Below, in pieces: positions 10,849-22,234 of a stretch of 64,000 nt of DNA. Position 1 is the stretch's first letter; the number at the start of each line of letters is the position of its first letter. The translations under genes were made by a program, and so were the position numbers. The DNA comes from Sipunculus nudus (lineage: Eukaryota > Annelida > Sipuncula > Golfingiida > Sipunculidae), in contig CM049312.1 of NCBI GenBank assembly GCA_026874595.1, positions 74,622,429-74,686,428 on the forward strand. The letters run 5' to 3'. The notes beneath the pieces were generated by a model that had not been told where the DNA came from, made no database searches, and saw only the letters and a program-made list of their open reading frames with translations.

Positions 10849-11794
10849 CCTCTGATGACGGCTTCAGGTTCTGTCAGGGCCAGTTCTTAAATTTACCGCA
10901 GCTTTGGTAATAAGAAAAATATATGTTTTCTGAAACATAGGAATTTATCTAATATAAATAATGCATTCCACCGCATAGAGGTCAAGCTGCAGGAATAATC
11001 GCATTACTAATTTGAAATAAATGTATAACTTTCATAACTGCAACAGACATTAGACTATAACGTTTTTGATTAGTCTTGACGGTATCAAGCCTACATAAAA
11101 TAAAATAATTGTTCTAACAAATCTCAGTTCCTATTTTCACGGATCTTTTATTAAAATGGCTGTCATGAGTAAATACCATGTCATCCGCATTAGTGCTACT
11201 TAAAGCTGCTCTTGCCTTTTTCCTTTTAAAGAATTTCCTTCGTTTATTTTTCCATTTTCTCTTTCATAAAGATGTCATAAGAAATGCCAACAACTCTGTT
11301 AAGGTAACAACATTTCAGGAATTAGCACAAAATTTCCTTCCTGCATGTTGGCAAAATTTTACACATTTTTCTCGATTTGTAATCAAAAGAAGAGAACTAA
11401 TAAATTCTGAGGGTTCACAGAACGTTTTTTTTTCATCGGCGTTGCATAATTGTTGATTAAGCTTATCCACGACCTCTTAATACCTGTCTATTTTTTTACT
11501 TTGGTCACTGAATTTTTTTCGGTGAGGTTCATCTATAAGAAAAACATTTGACATTATTGTGTACACCAGTTACTGTCATTGTATTCCCTTTGATTTATAC
11601 GTTATTTAGACTTCCTCTGACGAAATCCTCCTTTACAAAGTTTCTTTTGATGTATGGGATTTCGCGCTAATTTGTTATATATTTGTTATAATGTTTGTAT
11701 ATGCTTGAAATAAAATTTATTTTCAAGAAACCGACTGAACATAATATGAAAGGTTGTGTCACATATACAGTTTAAATAAATCCCATAGGCCGGA
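10849..11794. other. AT-rich intergenic
   Basis: No supported gene. The 92-codon frame at 11178-11456 begins with a hydrophobic stretch but shows no splice context or domain and sits in low-complexity T-rich sequence. Confidence 0.45.
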
Positions 11795-11799
11795 GATAT

Positions 11800-11843
<44 letters not shown>
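11795..11843. repeat. (AT)n microsatellite
   Basis: Imperfect at its left end (TATG variants), then a pure TA run. Confidence 0.95.
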
Positions 11844-11845
<2 letters not shown>

Positions 11846-12352
11846 TACAAAATTTATGTTGTATTTGCATGTATAATTTACAGTTATTTACAAATGTATG
11901 AGTAAAATAACCATATGCATATAATTTTATTTTACTAAAATGTGTATACATGTTTATCTTAAATAATAGAAATGAAAGTCATATCTCGTTCACTGTAACT
12001 ATGGCAAACAGATTTAGATGGTAGCAGTTAGCTCGTCTAACATGAACACAGAACAAAGGCTAGCAGGAAACTTTGGCGTTTGGTCCAGAACTGGGCCGGG
12101 TCAAGTCATCTATAAGAAACGGGAATCAGATCAGACAGAGTGTATTCCTGGAAGGCAGAGTAGCCAGATCTTTACACAGATTAACCATTGTCCGGGTGTC
12201 GGTTCTGGTGTATGATAAAAGAGATCGGGCGTGCTCTGCGCAAGCGGAAGAAGGGGTATCGTCTGCTCGAGCCAGTGATTACAAATGACCAAAGCTTTGA
12301 CGGTTTAACTTCTGTTGTTCGCACACAAGCGGATATCAGTCATGATTGGTAA
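11844..12352. other. Intergenic, nothing recognised
   Basis: AT-rich, then a more balanced stretch near 12010-12300 with short open frames but no recognisable domain. Confidence 0.4.
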
Positions 12353-12618
12353 GGCCAAAAATAAGTTATGGTTCTTAGGCACAGCCCGCGTCAATTTTAA
12401 TCCCCCGCATCAACATTTTTTTTTTATTTTCATCTTTCAAGAAGATGAAATAATACAATTTTGAAAATTTTCTTTGTTATGTAGTGTTTTTACCTGTTTA
12501 ACAAAAAAAAATCTGTTATTATCATGTTTTTCCTGATCATATAACATTTTTACCGAAACATGCCCGCCCGCACTGATTTATGAAAAAAAGTGCATGATAA
12601 CCATATCTTTTTTTGGCC
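12353..12618 (-). mobile_element. MITE family A, copy 1 (Harbinger-like)
   Basis: A 266-bp element with ends GGCCaaaa...ttttGGCC, flanked by TAA on both sides (12350-12352 and 12619-12621). The left inner terminus reads 'tatggttcttaggcac' followed by 'gcccgcgtcaattttaa'. The right terminus is worn down. The body matches copies at 16563, 26367 and 44958. Orientation is the same as the 44958 copy and opposite to the other two. A 3-bp TAA/TTA target duplication with GGCC ends is typical of PIF/Harbinger non-autonomous elements. Confidence 0.85.
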
Positions 12619-13864
12619 TAATGGATTATCAGCCTTGGTAGAGTCGGGTGGGTTCAGACCTTATTTGTGAACTGGTTGATGTGTATGGTGTAGTTGCAAT
12701 AGATTATTTATTTTTGCTTACTGTTAATCTCAGCAATTTTAGAATATCGACTATTTGATAATTATAGTAGCCGAATATGTCAAATAAATCACAAAGTATT
12801 GTCAATTAGAACTGACGCCATGTAGAAAGACATAAAAAAGAGAACAAATCCAAATAAACAAGTAAATAAAGAAGCTGGGAAAAAAAGAAAAAAGAAGAGA
12901 AATGGTTGAGATTTTAAAAACGGTTTAAATATTGAAGGTATAACAAAGTCACTGATGTTTACGTTTTCGGTCGACTGTTTCTGTTGACAGAAGCCACGCC
13001 CCCTATGAGGGACTGCTTTATACCCTTGTCAAAGTGAGTGATGTCTACAGATCTAATCCTTTCATTTCAATCTTTTAATAGTCTGACTTTTTTCCATTTT
13101 TCATCTTAGCCATCAGTCAACAACCTGAACCTGTAACCATCCATTTAGACTGAAAAGGCGTAACCTGCCAAGTATCCTGTTTGAAGTAACATTTTGTCAC
13201 TTTTTCTTTGTTATTGAGATTGGATTCTTTGTGAACACTCGCGTGACTATGCGGTATATTACGAGATCGACTTGACCTTCACCGAAAGTTAACTTAAACG
13301 GGCACAATCCATCTGGGCGAAAATTAGGTCAGATACAATAATTTCAATACCCAAAGGGATAGATGAGAAGAATTGATGTATATCGAAGCTATGTTTATTG
13401 ATCCTCATTGCATTATCTACAACAGAATATTGTAAAAGAATGTTAAAGAAAACAGAAAATAAAGCTAAAAAAATTCCGCGCGTGTAATTTTCTTAGATGT
13501 CACCGGGAAACTATAGGCTTGCAAAATCCTGAACACGCACAACTGACAGAGTAACCGTTGAGTTTCAATGAGTGAAATGTGAAATGAGTGGCGGTTGTGG
13601 GTGACAAGCTCGTATGTAAGTTATAACTTCCATGACTATATAGATCAAATTTATAGAAAGATTTGGAGAAAAGTTCCAAATCACACTTTTACTTGATGTT
13701 CTGATATATATGATGTATGGTTATACTTCACCTGATAAACATCTTGATATATAAATATTTAGGTGATTTGTTATATTAATTAAAAAAAGTTAAAAAAATA
13801 TCCCTTCTTATATAATTCGGAAGAACGAACACCAGATTTAGATCTTAAAATAATGGTTTACTTT
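12619..13864. other. Intergenic, nothing recognised
   Basis: AT-rich with no supported gene or repeat. Confidence 0.45.
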
Positions 13865-14095
13865 TAAATTTCGAAGAAACACCCTCTGTTTACATTTCAC
13901 ATAGGTATGCTTACAATATATTTATTTCGTGAAGGCCTTACCACTAAACATCCATGTTTATGTAATTTGGATAGAAACAATTCTTGTCCAACATATTTTT
14001 ACGGACTATATTACCCTCTTCATTACGTTTATACCAAGGCGCTGATGTATTTCGAACCCCCAGTGTCAGATTTTAACGCCGGCAAACCCTTACCA
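13865..14095 (+). repeat. Dispersed repeat family D, copy 1
   Basis: Aligns with 19735-19955. Shared blocks are 'aagaaacacc..ctgttta', 'tatgctta.aa.atta', 'ccatgtttatgtaattt', 'tccaacatat.ttt..ggacta', 'cat.acgtttatacc' and 'tgtattt.gaa.ccccagtg'. Both copies are in the same orientation. The open frame across it (13907-14221) is not shared in phase and is probably not coding. Confidence 0.6.
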
Positions 14096-15367
14096 GCAGA
14101 GACGTGCTACACGCCTTGCCCTCTCGTGGCTAAACCTTGTCAATTCAGGCAACCGAACAGGGCTTTACAGATAAATTGTTTAAGAAGGGCGCTGGGTAAA
14201 GTTCTAATGCTTAAGTCATGAAGCGTGTGACCGTCAAATATCAAGGTTAGAGTCAAACCAATAACTTTCCAGATATTAATCTAGTATCTTAAAGGTTGTA
14301 AGTATCTGAGCCAATTTAATACTGTATTAATGTGCCTAAGCCTCTCTCTCTCCCAGGACCTCAACGGAAGCAGAAACGAGGGCATAACGATGTAACCTTG
14401 GTGTGCGGAGATAAACGGAAACCAAGTCGGTGACGTAATTACCCCATACATTCCCTCTCTGGCTGTAAAGGTTCTCCATTTGGGTTGTGTATACGCCTAT
14501 ACATCAATAACCGATGTCATCAAATGGACGCTAGCTTTGATTACCAGAGCAGAGTGCGTGATCTGATAACAAGGTTTGCGAGAAATGTCATTGCTGTCAC
14601 CTACTACAACTCTTTGATAGCCTTGCACTCAGTCTTAATTAAAGATGCAAGCCTTATATTAAGTGCACTCTTTTCATGGTTATTTTATTGAGTAAATACA
14701 TGTACTGAGGAAACAGTATCCTTTTGTGTGAAAATATATTTCCGAACTGGTAGGTCCTTATAAAAGACTGGCATATATTACCACCCTGTTTTAAAACTGC
14801 AAAGTACCACAGAGCAGTCGATAAGAAATTTTAACTGTAGAACAGACCGTTAAACCAATTTCTTAATCTTGTAACATTACTCTTTAATTATCCTTTTTTA
14901 ACCTGGCAACTACCTGTGTCCTTTCTTCTTGATATACCAACCTTTTTAATTCATGAATGGTTGTATCATTGTTATTTCTTTGTCTTCAATGTTTTTTAAA
15001 TTTTATGAGAAAGTCACTCTTTTTTGCGAGTGAACCGTCGTGTTACAGCCGACACAATAAGTTCTCATGACTTATTATAACCATTGTAATGTGATTTTTC
15101 TTAAATGTCCAACAATGTAGTAGAATTACAAGATATAATAACAAAACATAATTATTGTATTCTTGTTTCTTTTGTGTTGTTGTTTCAAAAGTTCATAATT
15201 GTTTGGCATTTCATTGTTGTTTTACAGTTTCATTCGTCAAGACATATCTCCATACTCCCGCCATAAAATATTGACAGGGAAGTAGGTCGAGCCTTGTTCA
15301 ACCATTATTCAAATTTTTGATAACGATTTCACACTTCTCCTATATACCCCTTTCACACACAAAACCT
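14096..15367. other. Intergenic, nothing recognised
   Basis: No supported gene or repeat. A short pyrimidine run 'cctctctctctc' lies near 14340. Confidence 0.45.
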
Positions 15368-15745
15368 TTTCAAACCGATTAGGCCAAACCGCTTTGCCAA
15401 GATCGGTTTAATGCGTTCACCTGGCCATCTAGAACCAATGCAAGAGGTGTACGTTTCACATGTGGATTATTTATGTAACAACATGCTGACACAAGCATTC
15501 GCGCTTGCGCTGTGACCGAGTTTCTGCTTGTAAATTGGGTCCAAACCGTTCTAGGGCGTACAAAAGACATTTCAACAAAGCGGATAAAATGATTCGAATT
15601 CTAAACGATTTGGAACCACCTCTTGAGGTAGATTCAAACCGTTTTGGCCAAAGCGGTTTAAAAACGCTTGGATTGCCATCTGAATGCTCTAATCATAGAT
15701 GCGCATTCCATACGGTTTTAAACCGGTTTGCATATTCCGTTTAAG
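15368..15745. repeat. AAACCG-motif repeat, probable MITE remnant
   Basis: AAACCG/CGGTTT words recur at both ends, for example 'aaaccgattaggccaaaccg' near 15374 and 'aaaccgttttggccaaagcg' near 15636, the latter a near-palindrome. The outer edges ('cacaaaacc' and 'gggtttatg') are roughly inverted. Open frames on both strands are shadows of the low stop density. Confidence 0.45.
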
Positions 15746-16110
15746 GGTTTATGTAAAGAGAATATGTTTGAATTATCCGCAAACTCTGCATTCATATACC
15801 GCCTTCAGACAGCAAATGCAAAATAATTTCTTATACTACCAATTTAAGGAACACAAATAGGAAGAAAAATAAAACTGCAAAAATAAGTAAAAAAGTTTCT
15901 GCAAATACTGTAAATTCTGCGGAGACGGAGAGAATTGGTAACCGTAACCTTTAACCTTTAGGATTTAAACGTATACATTGGCAGCCTTTCTGAAGGATGA
16001 TGTTTTATATTTAGATTAAGCGTTAAAAGTGGGCATTCACCGGAATTTGACGCCAGTTGTTACTTAGATTTCACATTCCAAATATCGATGTTATGTACGG
16101 AAGGGAAACG
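15746..16110. other. Intergenic, nothing recognised
   Basis: No supported feature. Confidence 0.45.
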
Positions 16111-16175
16111 AGGCGGGGCTAAGTGCCAGGCATCTATAAAACCTGTCTGCATGTAGCACGCACCTATTCAGACGG
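16111..16175 (+). promoter_or_regulatory. Candidate core promoter: GC box, TATA, initiator
   Basis: A GC box (GGCGGGGC, ~16112-16119) is followed by TATAAAA at 16135-16141 and an initiator-like TTCAGA around 16168-16172, about 35 bases from the TATA box. This order and spacing fit a focused RNA polymerase II promoter. A signal-peptide-like start codon lies 58 bases downstream. Confidence 0.45.
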
Positions 16176-16298
16176 TTAGGTGACCGTCATGTCTCGCTGA
16201 ATCTCGTTTTTGCTCGAGCAGTGAAGGATGAAGTCTCGTATTGGTAGACTTTCTATTCTCCTCTGTTTTGTTTGTGTCCTTGGAGTGTCAGACTCGGG
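16170..16298 (+). CDS. Candidate first exon of a secreted protein
   Basis: From a putative start site near 16170, a short 5' leader contains a three-codon upstream ORF (ATG at 16190). The main ATG is at 16228. It begins a 24-codon frame with a basic N-region (KSRIGR), hydrophobic core LSILLCFVCVLGVS and small residues after it, which is a textbook secretory signal peptide. The frame hits TGA at 16300, exactly across a possible donor (GG/GTGATG at 16298/16299), so the coding part would splice out in phase 2. A candidate acceptor (pyrimidines then GCAG) lies near 16423, but the sequence after it soon runs into a TA microsatellite. The mature protein is unknown. The gene may be real, or this may be an orphaned first exon. 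Confidence 0.4.
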
Positions 16299-16449
16299 GT
16301 GATGGGTGATAAATGGATCTTTCAGAAAATATAATTTTCTCATCTCCTCCAGACGGGGCCTCAAGGGAACAAGATGAAAGAAGGGCGCTAGGGGCATTGA
16401 ACTTCATATCTCTTGTTTTGCAGGAACCAGTCCATAGTATATATTACAG

Positions 16450-16452
<3 letters not shown>

Positions 16453-16492
<40 letters not shown>
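16453..16492. repeat. (TA)n microsatellite
   Basis: About 20 uninterrupted TA units. Confidence 0.95.
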
Positions 16493-16495
<3 letters not shown>

Positions 16496-16562
16496 TAAAG
16501 ATAGTGTGATTAAAAAAAACATCTAACACATTTATAGCCGTTATATAATAATAAAACCCTAA

Positions 16563-16847
16563 GGCCAAAAAATATATGGTTCTCAGGCACTTTTTTCAGA
16601 AATCTGTGCGGGCGGGCGGTATTTTATATTTGACCTGTTCTTGTATGTTTCGATCAAAATGTCATATGATCAGGAAGAGGCATAAAATTAACAATTTTTT
16701 GTTAAAAAGGTAAAAGCACTACATACATTGTATTATTTATCTTATTGAAAGATAAAAATCAAAATCAAAATTTTTGATGCGGGGGCTTAAAATTGACGCG
16801 GGCGGTGCCTGAGAACCATACCTGTTATTTATTTATTTTTTTTTGCC
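16563..16847 (+). mobile_element. MITE family A, copy 2 (Harbinger-like)
   Basis: 285 bp flanked by TAA (16560-16562 and 16848-16850). The left end 'GGCCaaaaaata' runs into 'tatggttctcaggcac', then 'tttttt.agaaatc.gtgcgg'. The right end has 'aaaattgacgcgggcggtgc' then 'ctgagaaccata' and ends in a worn TGCC. Opposite orientation to the copy at 12353. Confidence 0.88.
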
Positions 16848-16879
16848 TAAAAAGTCCAAATTATTCAGGTAATAGCTGT

Positions 16880-17360
16880 AGATGACATCTTCCACCATCA
16901 GTGGATGTTAAGCTCAGTGCCAGCGTATAGCCATGGCTGGGTAGATCTTTTAAAGTGCTGAAAATACTTTATGTGATATCCACGGCCTGTGTCATCCCGA
17001 AACTCATAGTTAATTGATTTCGGCTGGAGAATTATCTTTACCTCCCCGGAGTAGGGAGTTATACGTTGATATCGTCTGCTGTCCACTCGATATGATAGCC
17101 GAATTAAACTAGCATGCAGTTGCGTCAGGTGGAGAAATTTTTACCTCCCGGGGCTAGAGAATTAAATTTTCTCGGGAATTACGTCATGTGCATGCATGTT
17201 AGGTCAGTACGTTATTCACTTCTGCAGACTGAAGAGTTTCATACTGTTGTTGTCTGCTGTTAAATCTGATCATCAAAAAATGGTACTTTACGAGGAATAT
17301 TTATTTATCTCCCGGTAGTAGAGAGCTCCCCGCTGCTGTCGTCTGCTGTTTGTTTGGTGA
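16880..17360. repeat. Degenerate tandem repeat with CTCCCGG and GTCTGCTGT
   Basis: At least three weak units carry 'cctcccgg.g.(a)g.gag' followed by 'gttg.tgtctgctgt' (near 17040, 17140-17260 and 17310-17350). Spacing is irregular at about 90-190 bases. No coding support. Confidence 0.35.
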
Positions 17361-17618
17361 CCTTGTGATGTCACCCACTGTGACGCAGGATGATAAATGG
17401 TCTTCTCCAAGGTGATGTTTCTTCCTGCTCGGGATGACATCAAGATAAAACAATCTGACCCACAGCCCCATCAAATATGGTTTTATCTGTGATTTGGTCA
17501 GTGTCACGAGTGCAAAAATGTTACCATCAACAAATATCCTTTAATGCTCCTACTCAGGCCCATGAAAGAAAAATCGGGATGTTAAGTTCACAGGGACGTT
17601 GCCAAGATTTCCTTAGAT

Positions 17619-17634
17619 GGGGGGGGGGGGGGGG
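17619..17634. repeat. Poly-G tract
   Basis: About 16 consecutive G. Confidence 0.9.
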
Positions 17635-17699
17635 TGCCTGGGATGGCAGCAAATATATATTTTGTATGTTTGTATAAAAATTTATGTATGCGTATGAGA

Positions 17700-19221
17700 C
17701 GAGTCGAGTAAGACATTTTTTAAACTGTTAAGATTAATGAAGCAGCCTATAGAATTCAATATTCTTGTAACATTCTTAATACCCAAAACAAAATAAAAAC
17801 AAGTGTCACAGCATAAATGTAAATTGAGGATGGGTGAAAAAAAAATTTAATTATTACAATAAAATTATAAGTCATAGGATGGGAAAGGCCTCTGTACGTA
17901 GTGATTTTTATCAATAAGGGGTTTCATGCACTTTATTTAGTGTTCCAAACGTGCATGGCGGGAAAACCGTTCACACGATTTGGTATCAATTGAAAATGTT
18001 TCACGGACAAAATGCAAATATTCTTTCTGATCATTTAAACCAGGAGTTAAAGATACCAGTAGACTGGATAACCGTTATGACATGAAAATGCTAAATTAAT
18101 GATATTTGACTGTTAAGACGTAACTGGAGAAAACAGCATAGAAGATGGCCATATGGCCAAAATTACTCTAATTTCTGGACGCTTAACAAATCTTCTGGCA
18201 TGTTAAATGAAAATAGAGATAAATGTCTGTTTCCTTTCTTTGAGTGAATGGTTTCGTAAATTATCCAATGATTATCTGATTCTCCAAAAGAGTAACCACC
18301 ACCGAGTTGTCAATTTCACACCACTTACTGAATTATCCATTTAAATCTTCGTCTTTATCTTCCTGATTGGAAAAAAAGACACGTCATTACAGTGCATGAC
18401 TAAAATCGAAAGATTAAACGTGGCTCACAGCCTCCTTGAGATTTAGGGACTTTCAAAGTAATTTCTCAAAATGTCCTGTTTCTTTTAAGAAACACAACCC
18501 TAATATGTTGTGTCACAGGTGACGAGATAAAAAAAAGAATAATTGTCATTCCGTGCATTCCTAATTCGTGGATCCCGAAAATCTAAGTAAACATAGTTTA
18601 AGTGTACATTTTTAGATTTAATGTAAGATTTAGTGAAAATAAAATATTCAAAAAATCATATAAGCTCTATACCAAATAAGCAATATAAATTTACCAGAAT
18701 AAGAAAGCTTAATTGAAATGTTTTTCCCAATTTGCTATATTCATAGGTATTTACCAGTGTGTACCAAGTCCATTTTATATCGCTCATTAATGTCATTTAG
18801 TGACATAATTACGTTAACATAATCACAATATTCCAGAGGTTTATTACAGGAAACGTTCATGATTTTCAATTTATTAAATGATTAAGGATGATAAATGCCC
18901 TATAACCAAAATTCTGCATATAAGTTTACCCCAAAAAAAACATTTATTATGATGTACCAACAGTACCTTAACTATTTATTTATGTCAGTCAACATTTTTT
19001 ATATAAAAAATGTCTTAGATATATTTTTCTTTTGAAAACAGACCAAACACACAGGGTTGTGGAACGCTGCGCTTTCGCAAACTAATGCGAATGTACTCGT
19101 CAACAATGCAAATACAATTTTTGCAAAACTGTTCTTATGGTGTAAATATTTCAATTAATTTAGTTTATAATTAGCCAAGGTCTATTAGCCGAGCAATATA
19201 TGGTCAAGATCAGGAATGTAG
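17700..19221. other. AT-rich intergenic
   Basis: No supported gene, repeat or regulatory structure in about 1.5 kb. Confidence 0.45.
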
Positions 19222-19635
19222 GACCCGAGTCCGGACTTTTATTCAATTCAATTTTTTGGACTCGGACCTGATCTCAAGGGTCCGAGATATGATTTGCACA
19301 CTGAAATCAGGTAAGAAATCCAGAAATATCACGAATCCAGGGCACTAGAAAAGAAGTCCCTTTCACACACTTTAAAGTCATGTTTAAATATGTAAAAACT
19401 ACTTACAGAATAGTACAAGAAAAAAAACTGTGTAACTAACATAAAAATTGTGCAAGATAATCTTAAATTAATTTTTTTTTAATAAGTGGAAAGTTTATTG
19501 GACCATGAGTCGGACTTGGACTCGGAATACAAATGACTTGTACTCAAAAGAGTTGGACTTGGACTCGGACACTTAGGATTCGAATGGTCTGGACTAGGAC
19601 TTGCACTCGGACTGGCATGGTGTGGACTCGACTAC
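19222..19635. repeat. GGACTC/GGACTTG hexamer-rich repeat
   Basis: Runs of GGACTCG/GGACTTG occur at both ends of a ~400-bp segment. They are inverted at the left ('ggacccgagtccggact' near 19222) and direct at the right ('gagtcggacttggactcgg' near 19507 and more to 19635). Probably simple-repeat ends of an old transposon. Confidence 0.45.
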
Positions 19636-19734
19636 ATTATTGTTTCCGCCAGAAGTCGTTTTTAAGAAACCCTTCCGGGTAGGAATTTTGGGATGGTCGG
19701 GATTACGGTTATACTCCAAAATAAAAGTTTATAA

Positions 19735-19955
19735 CAGTTCAAGAAACACCACCTGTTTAAATTTTTACCTGCTTATGCTTAAAAACATTATACTTATACC
19801 ACGACATGCTGATCACAAAAATATTCATGTTCATGTAATTTCTCTATTAACAGAATTCTTATCCGACATATTTATTGGACTACATTCCTACATTTATACC
19901 TACGCTGCCAGTGTATTTAGAAGCCCCAGTGCATTGTGGTTAAAGAATTTCCCTA
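19735..19955 (+). repeat. Dispersed repeat family D, copy 2
   Basis: Second copy of the family described at 13865-14095, same strand, roughly two-thirds identical by eye. The 122-codon frame from 19601 passes through it but is not conserved in the other copy. Confidence 0.6.
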
Positions 19956-19959
19956 CCCA

Positions 19960-20840
19960 CAATCCATAACCGGCAGTCATACTCTTTAGATAACGATTCT
20001 GTGTCAATATTTGTCTTGATAAAGCATTTTCTAGATGCATAAAAATCAGCAGTCCCCATCACGTGCGTGGTTTTTAATCTGATTTAGTTCATATCCTCTA
20101 GTAAACCTTGTATCTGAAATATTAATCATGACAATTCACCCTGAACACTATTTTCATAACCTGGTGTGGCAAAAGGAAAAGTGGCTTCGGCATAATACGT
20201 AGTCATTTTGCAACGGCTATTTTTTCGTTATCAAATGCGTTTGCATGAGCCATGACGAAGCCAGCTGACCCCTAGGTGCTGCTGTGTGTGTAAACAACAG
20301 GTTACTTGCGTCCGACGCACAGACAAACCAGACCCGTGCATTATTTGGCCTGTTGAGAACCTGGGGTCCACAGAGGTTTGAGGAAGGGATTATCCCTTAG
20401 ATCCCAAGCGTTTTGTGACAACATCGTATGTTAGTAAATCTTAAATCTTCACCAAAATTGAATTAACTTCTTTAAAAAAAAGACCAAATTTTAAAGTTTT
20501 GCCTCGACAAAGAATAGTTTTAAAGACATAAAACACAAAAATACAGCAAACTCTGAAGTTAAAATACTACTTTTAAAACTCAAATGCATTAGAAAAAAAT
20601 TAAAGTATGGCAAAGAGCTTAAAAACAAAACTTCAGAGGTAAACAAAAAATTAAAAAAAAGTGTGTCATATTTATAAATACACACAATTAATGTATGGCA
20701 GAAAGTCTGTTTTATCTGTTATTGATGTTTTCTGGAATAGAGAACAGGTTCACTTTGATCTGAGGGAATGAGGTTTTGCCAGTTGCTAATATATTAGACG
20801 TCCCTCTATTAATGAGACAAAGCTGTCTGGACCTGGAATC
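19960..20840. other. Intergenic, nothing recognised
   Basis: No supported feature. Sequence near 20470-20690 is very A-rich. Confidence 0.45.
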
Positions 20841-20849
20841 AGGCAACCT

Positions 20850-21020
20850 CGGTAGTCCTTTCAAAAAGGACTAAATTTAGTTTCTCATTCCAATGACCAG
20901 AAACTGATTTAGTTTCCCATATAATCACATGCATTACTGGTAAATCTAACTCCTTTTGTTGATGTCATGAGCGACAAAACTAAATTCAGTTTACTTTGTT
21001 ATACTTATGAAGTCTTTTGT
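20850..21020. repeat. Cluster of AAACTAAATTTAGTTT-like palindromes
   Basis: Short dyads 'actaaatttagtttc', 'aaactgatttagtttcc' and 'aaactaaattcagttta' fall within about 150 bases. Origin unknown. Confidence 0.4.
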
Positions 21021-21389
21021 GACCAGGAAAGTTTAATTTAATTTTCCTTACATAAAAAAATACATCTGATATATATATATATGCTAACCTTGTTTTAGAG
21101 TCTTTAGTTTTTTTTCTCCAATGGGTTTTGTTTGCCTGAATCAGGTTGTAAGCTTTTACCCCGAATAAAATACACCAACAAGATATATAAAGATTAAGTC
21201 CACCAAAATTGCCGAAAGGTCTGTCCGAATTTGGATGTATGGTTGTTTTAGTATGCCAAATGTTTGTATTCTGCCAGTCGTGGAAAGCGGCTTAGGTAAG
21301 AGACGGAGGGTTGCTGGTTTCTAGCTCCACAGTTGCTAAACGTCTTGCGTCCTCTTCACCCGTCTGGAACCCAACTGTCTTCTCTAAAT

Positions 21390-21719
21390 GCGCAACGGGG
21401 TAAAAAGGTAAGTAAAGTCTATTTGGCTTTTACAACCGAGCTTAATGGCTCATCAGACAGTAGCTTGTCCTGGTTTCTGTAGCGTGAAGCGACTTAGGAG
21501 TTAAAATCCTCCTGGATTGGACGATAGTCCATCGCATGTTACCTTCCAAGTAATTACCAATACCAATATCTCCTGCTGGGTGGACAGAGGCACATTTGCG
21601 TTTGGGACCTTGTCTAAGGGTCTTGGCACGGTGGGGGTCTGACTGGTATCGTAATCACGACTTCTCAGTCAGGAGCCCGGAAACCTAAACCATTATACCA
21701 CAGCCACCGCGCAACGGGG
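21390..21719 (-). mobile_element. tRNA-derived SINE with 11-bp target duplication
   Basis: The body is 21401-21708 on the minus strand, flanked by the exact direct repeat GCGCAACGGGG (21390-21400 and 21709-21719). The head begins GGTGGCTGTGGTATAATGG, with an RNA polymerase III box A (TGGTATAATGG) and box B-like GTGATTACGATACC, as in tRNA-derived SINEs. Downstream are 'ggactatcgtccaatccagg', 'tcgcttcacgctacagaaac' and a 3' end 'gactttacttacc'. The exact duplication implies a fairly recent insertion. Confidence 0.9.
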
Positions 21720-22234
21720 AGGTGCTATTATATAGAGCTGACAGTAATAGAGAAGGGATAGTAAGAGGGATGGCTCTGGAAGAGAGAGGTTTCAGTTTCC
21801 CGTTATTTCAAAGGCTGGAGAGGATGTTTCTTATGTAAAAGTGCACCCGCATAAAGCCTATACACGGGAGGAAATCTGCTTCTAGTCAACCTGTTCTGTA
21901 TTTATTAATTTAAATAGTAGCTGAATATAAATAGGTGGTTTCCCATACTGAAGCAGAGACATAAAAAGTAAATAAAATAACAAAAACTGATGATAAAATG
22001 GTAATTTTCTAGAGTATTAGATTATTTAATTAAAAATTTATAATTTACCATAAATTCACCATCTGTCTAAAAAATCAATGATGTATATCAAGAACATGAT
22101 AAGGAAAATGACGTGAAAAGGATCACTCGTAAACAGAACATGGACGCTCACGACTATCAAAATATCTTTATATCTTTAGTGTTATTGCTGCTGAGATACG
22201 GACGTTAGCTGACATCTAAATAGAGACAATATTT
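21720..22234. other. Intergenic, nothing recognised
   Basis: No supported feature. Confidence 0.45.

Noticed and set aside
11178-11456. 92-codon plus frame with hydrophobic N-terminus
   Set aside because: T-rich low-complexity sequence gives the Phe/Leu run; no acceptor, donor or homologue is visible.
13907-14221. 104-codon plus frame with several Cys and Pro
   Set aside because: It overlaps dispersed repeat family D, whose second copy does not conserve the frame.
19601-19969. 122-codon plus frame
   Set aside because: It spans the GGACTC repeat and family D; not conserved in the other family D copy.
21645-21708. Functional tRNA gene
   Set aside because: Box A and box B are present, but the cloverleaf is not intact and the sequence continues into a SINE body flanked by target duplications.
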